Assembly: GCA_963668365.1 (NCBI GenBank)
Contig: OY764266.1
Location: 3,534,001 to 3,598,000 of the forward strand
Length of the DNA stretch: 64,000 nucleotides
Origin: VXNE01 sp963668365
GTDB lineage: Bacteria; Pseudomonadota; Gammaproteobacteria; Pseudomonadales; Azotimanducaceae
Reading direction: 5' to 3'
Position 1 is the first letter of the stretch. Every line of letters starts with the position of its first letter. The position numbers and the translations under genes were made by a program. The notes below the pieces were generated by a model. It worked only from the letters and a program-made list of their open reading frames with translations. It made no database searches and had not been told where the DNA came from. Of this stretch, positions 35,287 to 43,962 are shown piece by piece.

Positions 35287-36663
35287 TCAGCGCCGAAAAC
35301 GCGGCCGTTGCGCCACCTGGCCCTGCGCCTGAAGTCTGCGCATCATCTTGTCCATTCCCCCCTTTCGGCCCGCCTTGCGCATGACCTTCTGCATCTGCCT
35401 GTGCTGCTTGAGGAGCCGATTGACGTCCTGCATCCGGGTACCGCTTCCGGCGGATATGCGCCGCTTGCGGGATCCGTCGATGGTGTCCGGAAAGCGCCGT
35501 TCACGAGGTGTCATGGAGTTGATCACGGCTTCCATGCGACGCAGGTCGCCGTCGTCCACCCCGGCCTGGGGCAACTGGTTCGCGCCCGGAAGCCGGTCGA
35601 GCATGCCGCCGACTCCTCCCATTCGCGCCATCTGCTGCAGTTGATCGCGAAAGTCCTCAAGATCGAACCTGCGACCCCCGGCAACTTTTCTCGCCAGGCG
35701 CTCGGCCTTCTGCTTGTCGACCTTTCGCTCCGCCTCTTCGATCAGGCTGAGCACATCGCCCATTCCCAGGATTCGCGATGCGATCCGGTCGGGATGAAAC
35801 GGCTCCAATCCGTCGGTCCGCTCGCCGACCCCGATGAACTTTATCGGCTTGCCGGTAATCGCGCGCACGGATAGCGCCGCCCCGCCCCGGGCGTCGCCAT
35901 CCGCCTTGGCCAGGACCACCCCCGTAAGCGGAAGCGCCTCGTTGAACGCCCTCGCCGCCCGCCCGGCATCCTGCCCGGTCATCGCGTCGACGACGAACAA
36001 CGTCTCTACCGGCTGCAGCGCCCGATGCAACCCCGCGATCTCGGCCATCATCTCTTCGTCGATCGAAAGGCGGCCCGCCGTATCGACGATCAGCACATCG
36101 TCGAACCGCGTCTTCGCATCGGCCAGCGCCGCATCGGCGATGTCGAGCGGCTGTTGTCCGACGGCACTCGGAATGAACCGCGCGTGAACTTCCTGGCCAA
36201 GCGTTCGCAGTTGCTCGATGGCGGCGGGCCGATAGACATCCGCGCTCACCAGGGCGACCTTTTTTTTCTCGCGCTCGATCAGCAAGCGCGCGAGCTTCGC
36301 CGCCGTCGTGGTCTTGCCCGCACCCTGCAGGCCAGCCATGAGGACGACGGCCGGCGGGGACGCGGCGAGATTCAGCGCGTCGTTGCGTTCGCCCATCAGC
36401 GTCACGAGTTCCTCTCGCACCACCTTGACGAAGGACTCGCCGGGGTTGAGTCCGACCGCTATGGATTGACCGATGGCCTTGCGCCGCACCTCTTCGGTGA
36501 AAGACCTGACGACTTCGAGCGCCACGTCCGCGTCGAGCAGTGCCAGGCGCACCTCGCGCAATGTCGCCTGGATGTTCTCTTCCGAGAGATGCGCCCTTCC
36601 CGCAATGCCGCGCAGTACGGTCGTCAAGCGCTGGCTCAAGCTGTCGAACACTGGCGTCTCCAT
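35287..36663 (-). CDS. ffh: Signal recognition particle protein Ffh
   Basis: SRP54 GTPase that targets nascent membrane proteins to FtsY. 458 residues. The N domain starts METPVFDSLSQRLTTVLRG, followed by the G domain with G1 GLQGAGKTTTAAKLA, the DTAGRLSIDEEMM motif, and TKADGDARGGA-like (LAKADGDARGGAALS). A methionine-rich M domain lies at the C-terminus (MQDVNRLLKQHRQMQKVMRK). It is divergent from the ypjD-like gene and upstream of the rpsP operon, both conserved arrangements. Confidence 0.97.
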   Translation of the reverse strand: METPVFDSLSQRLTTVLRGIAGRAHLSEENIQATLREVRLALLDADVALEVVRSFTEEVRRKAIGQSIAVGLNPGESFVKVVREELVTLMGERNDALNLAASPPAVVLMAGLQGAGKTTTAAKLARLLIEREKKKVALVSADVYRPAAIEQLRTLGQEVHARFIPSAVGQQPLDIADAALADAKTRFDDVLIVDTAGRLSIDEEMMAEIAGLHRALQPVETLFVVDAMTGQDAGRAARAFNEALPLTGVVLAKADGDARGGAALSVRAITGKPIKFIGVGERTDGLEPFHPDRIASRILGMGDVLSLIEEAERKVDKQKAERLARKVAGGRRFDLEDFRDQLQQMARMGGVGGMLDRLPGANQLPQAGVDDGDLRRMEAVINSMTPRERRFPDTIDGSRKRRISAGSGTRMQDVNRLLKQHRQMQKVMRKAGRKGGMDKMMRRLQAQGQVAQRPRFRR

Positions 36664-36832
36664 GCCCCGGACCGGAAGCGGAAAATTATAGTCCGTCGCA
36701 AGTCATCCGTGATGGGTGGACATCGAGCGCACGCAGGCAACGCGCATGCTGGCGCAAGGTGCCGGCAATGTGCCAAACTCCGGCCATCATGCTCTCGCAA
36801 TCGCGGGTGGCGGCGCGCCCGCCAAGCGGCCG

Positions 36833-37642
36833 ATGAATCCCGTCTATCCCGGAATCCTCGCCATACTGCTGTACGCTGCCGGATGCTTCGCGCAGTTCCG
36901 CGCGCTCTCCGCGCGCGACCCCGAACCATCGAAGGGCCTGCAGGGACTTTGCGTGCTCGCGGTCGCGATGCACGGACTGTGCGTGGCGCTGGTCTTCTAC
37001 GCGAAGACCGGCATAGACCTGTCGTTGTTCACCATCGCCTCGCTCATCGCGTTCGCCGCGACGGTGACGATACTTGCCGCCTCCCTCGCCCAGCCCCAGG
37101 GCAGGTTGCAGAACCTCTACCTGTTCGTCTTTCCGCTCTCGATCATCGCCGTCGCCGGATCCCTGGCCTTCGGCGGAACAAAGGTGCGCCAGATCCTCGA
37201 AGGCGGACTGCTGGCGCACCTCTTGGTTTCCATCTTCGCGTACACGCTGCTGACGGTCGCAGCGTTCCAGGCGATCCTGCTCTGGGTGCAGGAACGCCAC
37301 ATCCGCCACAAGGAGCCGATCGGCGTGATCCGCATCCTGCCCTCCCTGGGAACGCTGGAAGTTGCCCTGTTTCAGCTCCTGTGGGCCGGCTTCGCGCTGC
37401 TGACTGTTTCCATCGTGATCGGCTTCGTGTTCCTGGACAACGTGCTGGCGCGAGACGTGGTGTCCCATACGGTTCTCGCGACCGTATCGTGGTTCATCTA
37501 CGTGGGTCTGCTCCTGGGCCACCGGGTCCTAGGCTGGCGCGGCAAGATGGCCGCGCGATGGACGCTCTGCGCGTTCGCCTTGCTGGTGATCGGGTACTTC
37601 GGCAGCCGGTTCATACTGGAGTTCGTGCTGGGCGCCGGCTGA
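36833..37642 (+). CDS. CcsA/HemX-family inner-membrane protein (YpjD-like)
   Basis: 269-residue polytopic membrane protein with about eight hydrophobic helices from ATG 36833 (MNPVYPGILAILLYAAGC). It belongs to the cytochrome-c-assembly (CcsA/CcmC-like) superfamily, but like YpjD proteins it lacks an obvious tryptophan-rich haem-handling loop. Gene order (divergent from ffh) matches YpjD in gammaproteobacteria. The precise role of this family is not established. Upstream in-frame starts within the ffh intergenic region are unlikely. Confidence 0.82.
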   Translation: MNPVYPGILAILLYAAGCFAQFRALSARDPEPSKGLQGLCVLAVAMHGLCVALVFYAKTGIDLSLFTIASLIAFAATVTILAASLAQPQGRLQNLYLFVFPLSIIAVAGSLAFGGTKVRQILEGGLLAHLLVSIFAYTLLTVAAFQAILLWVQERHIRHKEPIGVIRILPSLGTLEVALFQLLWAGFALLTVSIVIGFVFLDNVLARDVVSHTVLATVSWFIYVGLLLGHRVLGWRGKMAARWTLCAFALLVIGYFGSRFILEFVLGAG

Positions 37643-37690
37643 CGGAAACACCCACGGGCGCAATGCTCCTCGCCGTTTTGCCGCTGACAG

Positions 37691-39397
37691 CTACCGCCTT
37701 ATCTTCCAGCGCCGATTGACGGCGGAAACAATGGCCGACAACGAGGCGGTGATCGTGTTTCGGCTCATGCCGATGCCGTAGCAACGCTCTTCCCCGTTGT
37801 CGATGGCCAACAGGCAAAGCGCCGCCGCGTCCTTGCCCGTGGACAGGGCAATCTCGCGGTAGTCGATGATGTTGAGCGGCTCGTTCAATGTATCGACCAT
37901 GCCGTTGACGAACGCTTCGATGGGGCCGCTGCCCTGGCCGGCGATGCGTACGTCGTTTTCCGACACCTCCACCACCGCGTCGCAGCGCTGCGCGTTGTCC
38001 TCCCCTTGCGTGAGGTCGTAGTCGATCAGCCGGTACGGCCCGTCCTCGCAGAGGTACTCGTCGATCAACGCCTGGAAAATTTCCTTCGCGCGCACTTCGC
38101 GGCCGAGGCGCTCGGTCATGTTCTGTACGTGGCGGGAAAACTCCACCAGCATGTCCCGCGGCAGCGGCACGCCGTAGTGCTCTTCGAGCACGAAACCGAC
38201 GCCGCCCTTTCCGGACTGGCTGTTGACGCGAACGGTTTCCTTGTACGACGAGCCGACATCCGCGGGATTGATGGGCAGGTACGGAACCTCCCACCTGTCG
38301 TTGCCCACCTCCGCCATGCCCTTTCGGATCGCGTCCTGGTGCGAGCCGGAGAATGCCGTGAAGACAAGGTCTCCCGCATAGGGGTGGCGCTCGTGCACGG
38401 GCAACTTGTTGATGGTTTCGACTGTTCCCCTGATGCGTGGCATATCCCGAAAATCAAGCTCCGGATCGACTCCCTGAGAGAACAGGTTCATGGCGACGGT
38501 GACGATATCGCAGTTGCCGGTGCGCTCTCCGTTGCCGAACAGGGTGCCCTCCACCCTCTCGGCACCGGCCATGAGCGCGAGCTCGGTCGCGGCGACGCCG
38601 GTCCCGCGGTCGTTGTGCGTGTGCAGGCTGACGACGATGCTGTCCCGTTCGGGAAAGTTGCGACAGAACCACTCGATCTGATCCGCGTATACGTTCGGCG
38701 TCGCCATTTCGACGGTGGAGGGAAGGTTGACGATGATCCTTTCCCGGGCCGTCGCGCCCCACGTTTCGGCCACGGCCGCGCAGATCTCCACCGCGAAGTC
38801 GAGTTCAGTCCCCGTGAAGCTCTCGGGCGAATATTCGAAGGTGACATTGGCATCCGACAGCGCGGAAAGCCCATCCCGGACCAGCCTGGTTCCGTCCACC
38901 GCCAGCTTGACGATGCCCTCCGGTCCCATGCGGAACACCACCCGCCGCTGCAGGGCGGAGGTCGAGTTGTACAGGTGAAAGATGACGTTCCGGGCACCGT
39001 CCAGGGCTTCGACGGTCCGCTCGATGAGTTCCGGGCGCGCCTGGCACAACACCTGGATCGCTACGTGATCCGGGATGCGGTCTTCATCGACAATGCGGCG
39101 AATGAAGTCGAAATCCGGCTGCGACGCGGCCGGAAAGCCAACCTCGATCTCCGAGAATCCGACGGCCAGCAGCAAGTTCCACATGCGGATCTTCTCGTCC
39201 ACGCTCATCGGATCGATGAGCGCCTGGTTGCCGTCCCGGAGATCGACGCTGCACCAGCGCGGCGCGCGCGTGAGCGCCGCCGCGGGCCAGGTGCGATCCG
39301 GCAGTTCGATCGGCTTGAAGGCGCGATACTTCTGGAACGGCATGGCGCCAACGCGCGCGCCGGCGTTGCCGACATCGAATTCTTGACTTGGATGCAT
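37691..39397 (-). CDS. leuA: 2-isopropylmalate synthase (type 2)
   Basis: First enzyme of leucine synthesis, condensing acetyl-CoA with 2-oxoisovalerate. 568 residues from ATG 39397, which has GGGAGA 8 bp upstream. The N-terminus KYRAFKPIELPDRTWP identifies the fungal-like type 2 form. The catalytic TIM barrel has WCSVDLRDGNQALIDPM and the metal-site HTHNDRGTG, and a C-terminal LeuA dimer/regulatory domain allows leucine feedback inhibition. It stands alone and is preceded by a leucine-rich leader peptide, suggesting attenuation. Confidence 0.95.
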   Translation of the reverse strand: MHPSQEFDVGNAGARVGAMPFQKYRAFKPIELPDRTWPAAALTRAPRWCSVDLRDGNQALIDPMSVDEKIRMWNLLLAVGFSEIEVGFPAASQPDFDFIRRIVDEDRIPDHVAIQVLCQARPELIERTVEALDGARNVIFHLYNSTSALQRRVVFRMGPEGIVKLAVDGTRLVRDGLSALSDANVTFEYSPESFTGTELDFAVEICAAVAETWGATARERIIVNLPSTVEMATPNVYADQIEWFCRNFPERDSIVVSLHTHNDRGTGVAATELALMAGAERVEGTLFGNGERTGNCDIVTVAMNLFSQGVDPELDFRDMPRIRGTVETINKLPVHERHPYAGDLVFTAFSGSHQDAIRKGMAEVGNDRWEVPYLPINPADVGSSYKETVRVNSQSGKGGVGFVLEEHYGVPLPRDMLVEFSRHVQNMTERLGREVRAKEIFQALIDEYLCEDGPYRLIDYDLTQGEDNAQRCDAVVEVSENDVRIAGQGSGPIEAFVNGMVDTLNEPLNIIDYREIALSTGKDAAALCLLAIDNGEERCYGIGMSRNTITASLSAIVSAVNRRWKIRR

Positions 39398-39442
39398 GGC
39401 GAATTTCTCCCGAATTCGTCCCAATTCATTTGGTGGTGGCGG

Positions 39443-39457
39443 CGGGCCGAAGGCCCG
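39443..39457 (-). promoter_or_regulatory. Hairpin between leu leader peptide and leuA
   Basis: CGGGCC-TTC-GGCCCG forms a perfect 6-bp stem with a UUCG-like loop 20 bp after the leader-peptide stop codon and about 45 bp before the leuA start. It is placed where an attenuator hairpin would be, but no uridine tract follows, so termination by this hairpin alone is doubtful. Confidence 0.45.
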
Positions 39458-39477
39458 GATGTCAAGATATATGCTGG

Positions 39478-39552
39478 CTAGGCCGGCAGGAGCAGGAGCA
39501 GGAGATGCGCCAGGGGGAACGCGATCGACAGAACTGGAATGCGTTGCGCCAT
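39478..39552 (-). CDS. Leucine-rich leader peptide upstream of leuA (LeuL-like)
   Basis: A 24-codon open frame starts at ATG 39552 and stops at TAG 39480-39478. It ends HLLLLLLPA, with six consecutive leucine codons (alternating CTC and CTG) near its 3' end, the classic arrangement of a leucine attenuator leader. It lies 80 bp upstream of leuA on the same strand. The preceding promoter places the likely transcript start only about two bases before the ATG, so it may be translated as a leaderless message. The Leu codons come from a repeated hexamer that could change copy number. Confidence 0.75.
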   Translation of the reverse strand: MAQRIPVLSIAFPLAHLLLLLLPA

Positions 39553-39560
39553 AGCGGCGA

Positions 39561-39588
39561 ACTATAGACCTGTTTCGGCGCTTGTCAA
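39561..39588 (-). promoter_or_regulatory. Sigma-70 promoter of the leu leader / leuA
   Basis: Minus-strand TTGACA (39588-39583) and TATAGT (39566-39561) with 16-bp spacing form one of the best promoter matches in the window. Expected transcription start is near 39554, immediately before the leader peptide ATG. The ISKra4 target site begins 8 bp upstream of the -35 box. Confidence 0.75.
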
Positions 39589-39706
39589 CGCAGCCGCGAA
39601 GCCAGGGTGTACGTCAAAAATGTGTTGAAGTGAGGGAAGGTTGAGTTGTGGCGGGGTTGGGCGGATACTTCTGGCAATATGTCTATTTGCCAGACAAGGA
39701 GGTTCC

Positions 39707-40102
39707 ATGGCGGCGCCACGCGACATCGACGTTCTCATCGGGCAACGGGATGCGTTGCTGGGGGAGTTGGCCGGGGTGGGCGACCTGCGGCCGGGCACGT
39801 TGCAGGCGCGCCACCGCCGGTGCGGCAAGCCGACCTGCCGCTGCGCGCGCGAGGGCGATCCGGGGCACGGGCCGAAGTGGGTGCTGGTGTCGCGCGTCGC
39901 GGGAAGGACGCGCAACTGGACGATACCGGACGAGGCCGTGCAGCGGACGCGGGAGCATCTCGACGAGTGCCGGCGGTTCCGGGAGTTGACGCGGGAGTTG
40001 ATCGCCGTCGGCGACGAGCTGTGCCAGGCGCGGCTGGAAGGGGACGCGCCCGGGGCACCGGGAAAAAGGGGGCGCCGGGCTCCGCGTTCGAGGCGCGGCT
40101 AG
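39707..40102 (+). CDS. DUF6788-type accessory protein of ISKra4 element (orfA)
   Basis: 131-residue basic protein from ATG 39707, with an excellent ribosome site AAGGAGG 5 bp upstream. The core GTLQARHRRCGKPTCRCARE contains three clustered cysteines, and GPKWVLVSRVAGRTRNWTIP follows; this small family accompanies ISKra4-type transposases. Its 3' part overlaps the transposase frame, which is in the -1 phase. An AAAAAGGGGG run at 40063-40072 lies in the overlap and could allow slippage to make a fused product. Confidence 0.75.
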   Translation: MAAPRDIDVLIGQRDALLGELAGVGDLRPGTLQARHRRCGKPTCRCAREGDPGHGPKWVLVSRVAGRTRNWTIPDEAVQRTREHLDECRRFRELTRELIAVGDELCQARLEGDAPGAPGKRGRRAPRSRRG

Positions 40103-41442
40103 CGACGGCGCTGGACGCCGAGGCGGGGCGGCTGCTCGGGGACGGGGTGCTGGACGGGATCGGCTTCGAGCGGCTGGAACGCGCCTGCCGCCGGGTCGCC
40201 CTGGAGGCGATGGGCCGGGCGCTGGCGGCGCGGCTGAACGCCGACCGCTCGGACGAGCGCGGGCCGCGGCTGGCGTGCCCTCGGCGGGACCGAAGCGACC
40301 ACCGCGGCGACGGCCTGGCGCGCTACGCCGGGCGGCGCGCGAAGACCTTCGTCACGGCGCTCGGGGAGATGGAGCTCTCGCGCGCGTGGTACCACTGCGA
40401 CGGCTGCGGCCGCGGCTTCGCGCCGCGCGACCGGGAACTCGGCTTCGGCAAAGGCGGTCTGTCGCCGGCGGTGCTGCGCATGGTCGGCTGCGCGGCGGGC
40501 GAGGTGAGCTTCGCCGCGGCCGGTTCCCTGCTGCACGAGCTGGCGGGCCTGAACGTCGACGCCAAGACGGTGGAGCGCCGCGCCGAGGCGCTCGGCCGCG
40601 AAATCGCGGCGGACGAACGGGAACGGGCCGCGGCCGGGCCCGCCACCGCGCCCACGCTGTATCTCGGTCTCGACGGCACCGGCGTGCCGGTGCGCGGGGC
40701 CGAGACCGAAGGGCGGGCCGGCAAGCAGCCGGACGGTTCCGCGAGGACGCGCGAGGCGAAGCTCGCGGTGGTGTGGTCCGCCGAGCGGACCGGCGCCGAC
40801 GGCGCCCCGGCGCGCGACCCCGGCTCGGTCACCTGCTCCGCCGCCATCGAGTCCGCCGCCACGCGCGACACCGACGCCGTTCCCGCGCCCTTCGCGCAGC
40901 GCGTCGTGCGCGAGGCCGCGCGGCGCGGCTTCGGCGCCGCCGAACGCCGCGTGGTGATCGGCGACGGCGCGGCCTGGATCTGGAACATCGCCGCGGAGCA
41001 CTTCCCCGGCGCCGTCGAGATCGTCGACGTGTTCCACGCCGCCGAACACCTGTTCGACATCGGCCGGGCCGTCTACGGAGACGACAACGATCTCGCCCGC
41101 GTCTGGGCGGAGCAGCGCCGCGGCGAGCTCCTCGCCGGCGACTTCGACGACCTGCTCCGGGCCGTCGGCGCCCACGCCGGCCGCTGCGAGGAGGCCCGCA
41201 AGGGGCGCGCCTACTTCGCCGGCAACCGCCGCCGCATGGACTATCCCCGGTTCCGCGCCCTGGGACTGTGCATCGGCAGCGGCGTCGTCGAGGGCGCCTG
41301 CAGGAACGTCGTCGCCTGCCGCCTCAAGCGCGGCGGCATGCGCTGGACCGTGGCCGGCGCCGACGCCATCCTCGCCCTGCGTTCCTGCATCGTCAGCGAC
41401 CGCTTCGACGACTTCTGGCAGCGCCGCGCCGCCGCAAATTGA
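40066..41442 (+). CDS. ISKra4-family transposase (orfB, probably expressed by -1 frameshift)
   Basis: DDE transposase of about 458 residues read in the -1 frame relative to orfA. A zinc-ribbon-like segment (WYHCDGCGRGFAP) precedes the catalytic domain. Asp residues lie in LYLGLDGTGVPVRG and VVIGDGAAWIWNIA, and the Glu in LGLCIGSGVVEGACRNVVA. VDVFHAAEHLFDIG is a family hallmark. No convincing independent start with a ribosome site precedes the conserved region, so I infer fusion to orfA at the A5G5 run. Nothing indicates decay. Confidence 0.85.
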   Translation, partial: KGAPGSAFEARLATALDAEAGRLLGDGVLDGIGFERLERACRRVALEAMGRALAARLNADRSDERGPRLACPRRDRSDHRGDGLARYAGRRAKTFVTALGEMELSRAWYHCDGCGRGFAPRDRELGFGKGGLSPAVLRMVGCAAGEVSFAAAGSLLHELAGLNVDAKTVERRAEALGREIAADERERAAAGPATAPTLYLGLDGTGVPVRGAETEGRAGKQPDGSARTREAKLAVVWSAERTGADGAPARDPGSVTCSAAIESAATRDTDAVPAPFAQRVVREAARRGFGAAERRVVIGDGAAWIWNIAAEHFPGAVEIVDVFHAAEHLFDIGRAVYGDDNDLARVWAEQRRGELLAGDFDDLLRAVGAHAGRCEEARKGRAYFAGNRRRMDYPRFRALGLCIGSGVVEGACRNVVACRLKRGGMRWTVAGADAILALRSCIVSDRFDDFWQRRAAAN

Positions 41443-41504
41443 CCCTTCATCTCACAATCGAGACGTACACCCGCGAAGCCACCGTCCGAGTGCCCGGAGT
41501 TGCT

Positions 41505-42698
41505 TTATCCCGATCCGACTTCGCAGTGCACCGCGGCGGCGGCGGTTCTCGCCTTGCCGCGCGCCTCGTCGATGGATTCACCGGTCGCCAGGGCTACGCC
41601 CATGCGTCGCTCGCCGCGCACTTCGGGTTTCCCGAACAGTCGAATCTCCGTGCCCGGCGCCGAGAGGGCCACATCCAGCCCGGTGTACGCCACCTCGTCG
41701 GAGTCGCCGCGGGCGATGATCACCGCCGAAGCCGACGGTCCGCGCTGCACGATTTCCGGCACCGGCAGACCCAGTATCGCCCGGGCATGCAGCGCGAACT
41801 GGGACTTGTCCTGGCTGATCATCGTCACCATGCCGGTGTCGTGCGGCCGCGGACTCACCTCCGAGAATATGACCTCGTCTCCCTTGATGAAGAACTCGAC
41901 CCCGAAAATGCCGCGGCCGCCCAGTTGGCCCGTGACCAGCGCCGCTATCCGCTGCGCCTTGGCGCGGGCCGCCTCGCTCATGGGTTGCGGCTGCCAGGAT
42001 TCCCGGTAGTCGCCGCCTTCCTGGCGATGACCGATGGGTTCGCAGAACGACACCTGGCCATCGCCGTGGCGCACCGTCAACAACGTGATCTCGTAGTCGA
42101 AATCGACGAAGCCCTCGACGATGACGCGGTCCGCCGCGCCCCTGGCGCCGCTGCGGGCCAGCCGCCAGGACTCACCGGCATCGTCACGCGACGCCACGGT
42201 GGACTGCCCCTTGCCGGACGAACTCATGACCGGCTTCACGATGCACGGCACCCCGATCTCGTCGATGGCGGCGAGATACTCTTCCTCGGTCTCCGCGAAG
42301 CGATAAGCGGAAGTCGCGACGCCGAGTTCTTCCGCCGCGAGACGGCGGATGCCTTCGCGATTCATGGTCAGGCGCGCGGCGCGCGCAGTCGGCACGATGT
42401 GGTGGCCCTCCCGTTCGAGTTCGACCAGCGTCGGTGTCGCGATGGCTTCGATTTCCGGCACCACCAGGCGCGGGCGCTCCGCCTCGATCACCGCTCGCAG
42501 CGCTCCGCCATCCAGCATGTCGATCGCGTGAGCCCGATGCGCCACCTGCATCGCCGGCGCATCGGCGTACCTGTCCACCGCGATGACTTCCACGCCGAGG
42601 CGCTGCAGCGCGATCACCACCTCCTTGCCGAGTTCCCCCGAGCCTAGCAACATCACCCGCGTCGATGACCCCGATAAGGGCGTGCCGATTTCGATCAT
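41505..42698 (-). CDS. purT: Phosphoribosylglycinamide formyltransferase 2
   Basis: ATP-grasp enzyme that formylates GAR using formate. The protein has 397 residues. The N-terminal fold has RVMLLGSGELGKEVVIALQR, ATP-grasp lid and binding segments are PCIVKPVMSSSGKGQS and VIVEGFVDFDYEITLLTVR, and the metal site is GVEFFIKGDEVIFSEVSPRP followed by HDTGMVT. The ATG overlaps the stop of the carbonic anhydrase gene by 4 bp. Its 3' end faces the ISKra4 element 33 bp away. Confidence 0.95.
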   Translation of the reverse strand: MIEIGTPLSGSSTRVMLLGSGELGKEVVIALQRLGVEVIAVDRYADAPAMQVAHRAHAIDMLDGGALRAVIEAERPRLVVPEIEAIATPTLVELEREGHHIVPTARAARLTMNREGIRRLAAEELGVATSAYRFAETEEEYLAAIDEIGVPCIVKPVMSSSGKGQSTVASRDDAGESWRLARSGARGAADRVIVEGFVDFDYEITLLTVRHGDGQVSFCEPIGHRQEGGDYRESWQPQPMSEAARAKAQRIAALVTGQLGGRGIFGVEFFIKGDEVIFSEVSPRPHDTGMVTMISQDKSQFALHARAILGLPVPEIVQRGPSASAVIIARGDSDEVAYTGLDVALSAPGTEIRLFGKPEVRGERRMGVALATGESIDEARGKARTAAAAVHCEVGSG

Positions 42699-43231
42699 TC
42701 CCGATCCGCTTCCTCTTGCGTTTGCATCTGCATCTTGTATAACTTGAAATTATTCACATAAAGATTTGAAAAATATGTAATTTTATCTATTTCTTCCGTA
42801 GTCAGTTCGCGTACGACCCGTCCCAGCGAACCCAATACCAGGCTGCCGTCGGGAATCGTCTTCCCCTCGGTGACAAGGGCATTGGAACCGATGAGGCAGT
42901 TCTTGCCGATCCTCGCGCCATTCATCACGACGGCATGGATCCCGATGAGAGAGTTGTCACCGATCGTACAGCCGTGCACGACGGCGTGGTGGCCCACGGT
43001 TACGCCTTCACCGACGATGACCGGATAGGTGTCATCCATGTGCACGACAGCGCAATCCTGGATGTTGGAGTTCGCCCCGATCGTGACGGTATCGTAGTCG
43101 CCGCGCACGACGGCGCCGAACCAGACGCTCACGTTGTCGTGCAGCGCCACGGAACCGACGACCGCGGCCGACTCGGCAACGAAATAGTCACCAAGCGCCA
43201 CCACGCGCCGGCCATCCAAGGCATAGATCAC
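42695..43231 (-). CDS. Gamma-class carbonic anhydrase family protein
   Basis: Left-handed beta-helix hexapeptide-repeat protein. From GTG 43231 (ribosome site GGGAGG 10 bp upstream) it has 178 residues and begins IYALDGRRVVALGDYFVAE as in YrdA/CaiE relatives. Zinc-ligand histidines lie in CAVVHMDD, VTVGHHAVVHGC, and the repeats continue GARIGKNCLIGSNALVTEG. The frame is open upstream to an ATG at 43303, which would add a basic extension. Translationally coupled to purT. Actual carbonic anhydrase activity is not certain for this subgroup. Confidence 0.88.
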   Translation of the reverse strand: MIYALDGRRVVALGDYFVAESAAVVGSVALHDNVSVWFGAVVRGDYDTVTIGANSNIQDCAVVHMDDTYPVIVGEGVTVGHHAVVHGCTIGDNSLIGIHAVVMNGARIGKNCLIGSNALVTEGKTIPDGSLVLGSLGRVVRELTTEEIDKITYFSNLYVNNFKLYKMQMQTQEEADRE

Positions 43232-43374
43232 GCGCTTTCGCCCTCCCGACGGCGCCTGTCCCCTGCGAACCACATTGTGTCGAAGCCGGGCGCGCAAATC
43301 CATCGCAGACCTCCGATCCCCTGACCGGTGGAACACGCGCGGGGGCAGCGTCGCGCGAGGCTATAATCACCCCC

Positions 43375-43962
43375 GTGAACTATTGCAGCAGTTGCGGGGC
43401 ACCGGTATCGAAGCAGATCCCGCCGGGCGATGGCCGCGAGCGATTCGTGTGCTCCGCCTGCGACACGATCCACTACGAGAATCCGAAGATCGTGACCTGT
43501 TGCCTGCCCGTTTTTGAGGGCCGCGTACTGATGTGTCGCCGCGCGATCGAACCACGCCGCGGGCTCTGGACGCTGCCAGGCGGTTTCCTGGAGACCGGAG
43601 AGACCGTGTTCGGTGGCGCCGCCCGGGAAACGCGGGAAGAAGCGCGGGCCCGCGTCGACGGGCACTCGCTGTACACGATATTCAACCTGCCCCACATTTC
43701 GCAGGTCTACATGTTCTTCCGCGCGCGCCTGGTCGATGGCCGCTATGGCGCCGGCGAGGAGACCCTGGAAGCCCGCCTCTTCCGCGAACCGGAGGTTCCC
43801 TGGAACGAACTCGCGTTCCCGGTTATCTCCCGGACTCTCGAACACTACTTCCGTGATCGACAGAGCGGGGTATTCCCCGTGCGGGTCGAGGACATCATCA
43901 TCGAGAACTCCATCGGCGAACGTCCAACAGTGACCATCCAGGATGGCGGCGCGGGGCGGTAG
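43375..43962 (+). CDS. NUDIX hydrolase with N-terminal zinc ribbon
   Basis: 195-residue pyrophosphohydrolase. An N-terminal zinc ribbon (CSSCGAP ... CSACDTIHYENP) resembles that of NudC-like proteins, and the Nudix box reads GGFLETGETVFGGAARETRE with the following EE. The substrate cannot be told from sequence; NAD(H)-like or nucleotide-sugar compounds are possible. The start is GTG 43375, chosen because the zinc ribbon begins immediately. It overlaps the following kinase gene by 20 bp. Confidence 0.88.
   Translation: MNYCSSCGAPVSKQIPPGDGRERFVCSACDTIHYENPKIVTCCLPVFEGRVLMCRRAIEPRRGLWTLPGGFLETGETVFGGAARETREEARARVDGHSLYTIFNLPHISQVYMFFRARLVDGRYGAGEETLEARLFREPEVPWNELAFPVISRTLEHYFRDRQSGVFPVRVEDIIIENSIGERPTVTIQDGGAGR

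Larger units (their letters stand above)
39605..41472 (+). mobile_element. ISKra4-family insertion sequence, 1868 bp, intact
   Basis: Inverted ends share GGGTGTACGTC (39605-39615 and, inverted, 41462-41472), followed by looser similarity. A perfect 9-bp target duplication GCGAAGCCA flanks the element (39596-39604 and 41473-41481). It carries two overlapping frames, a small DUF6788-type protein and the transposase, read toward purT. All catalytic motifs are present, so it looks active and recent. Confidence 0.9.
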
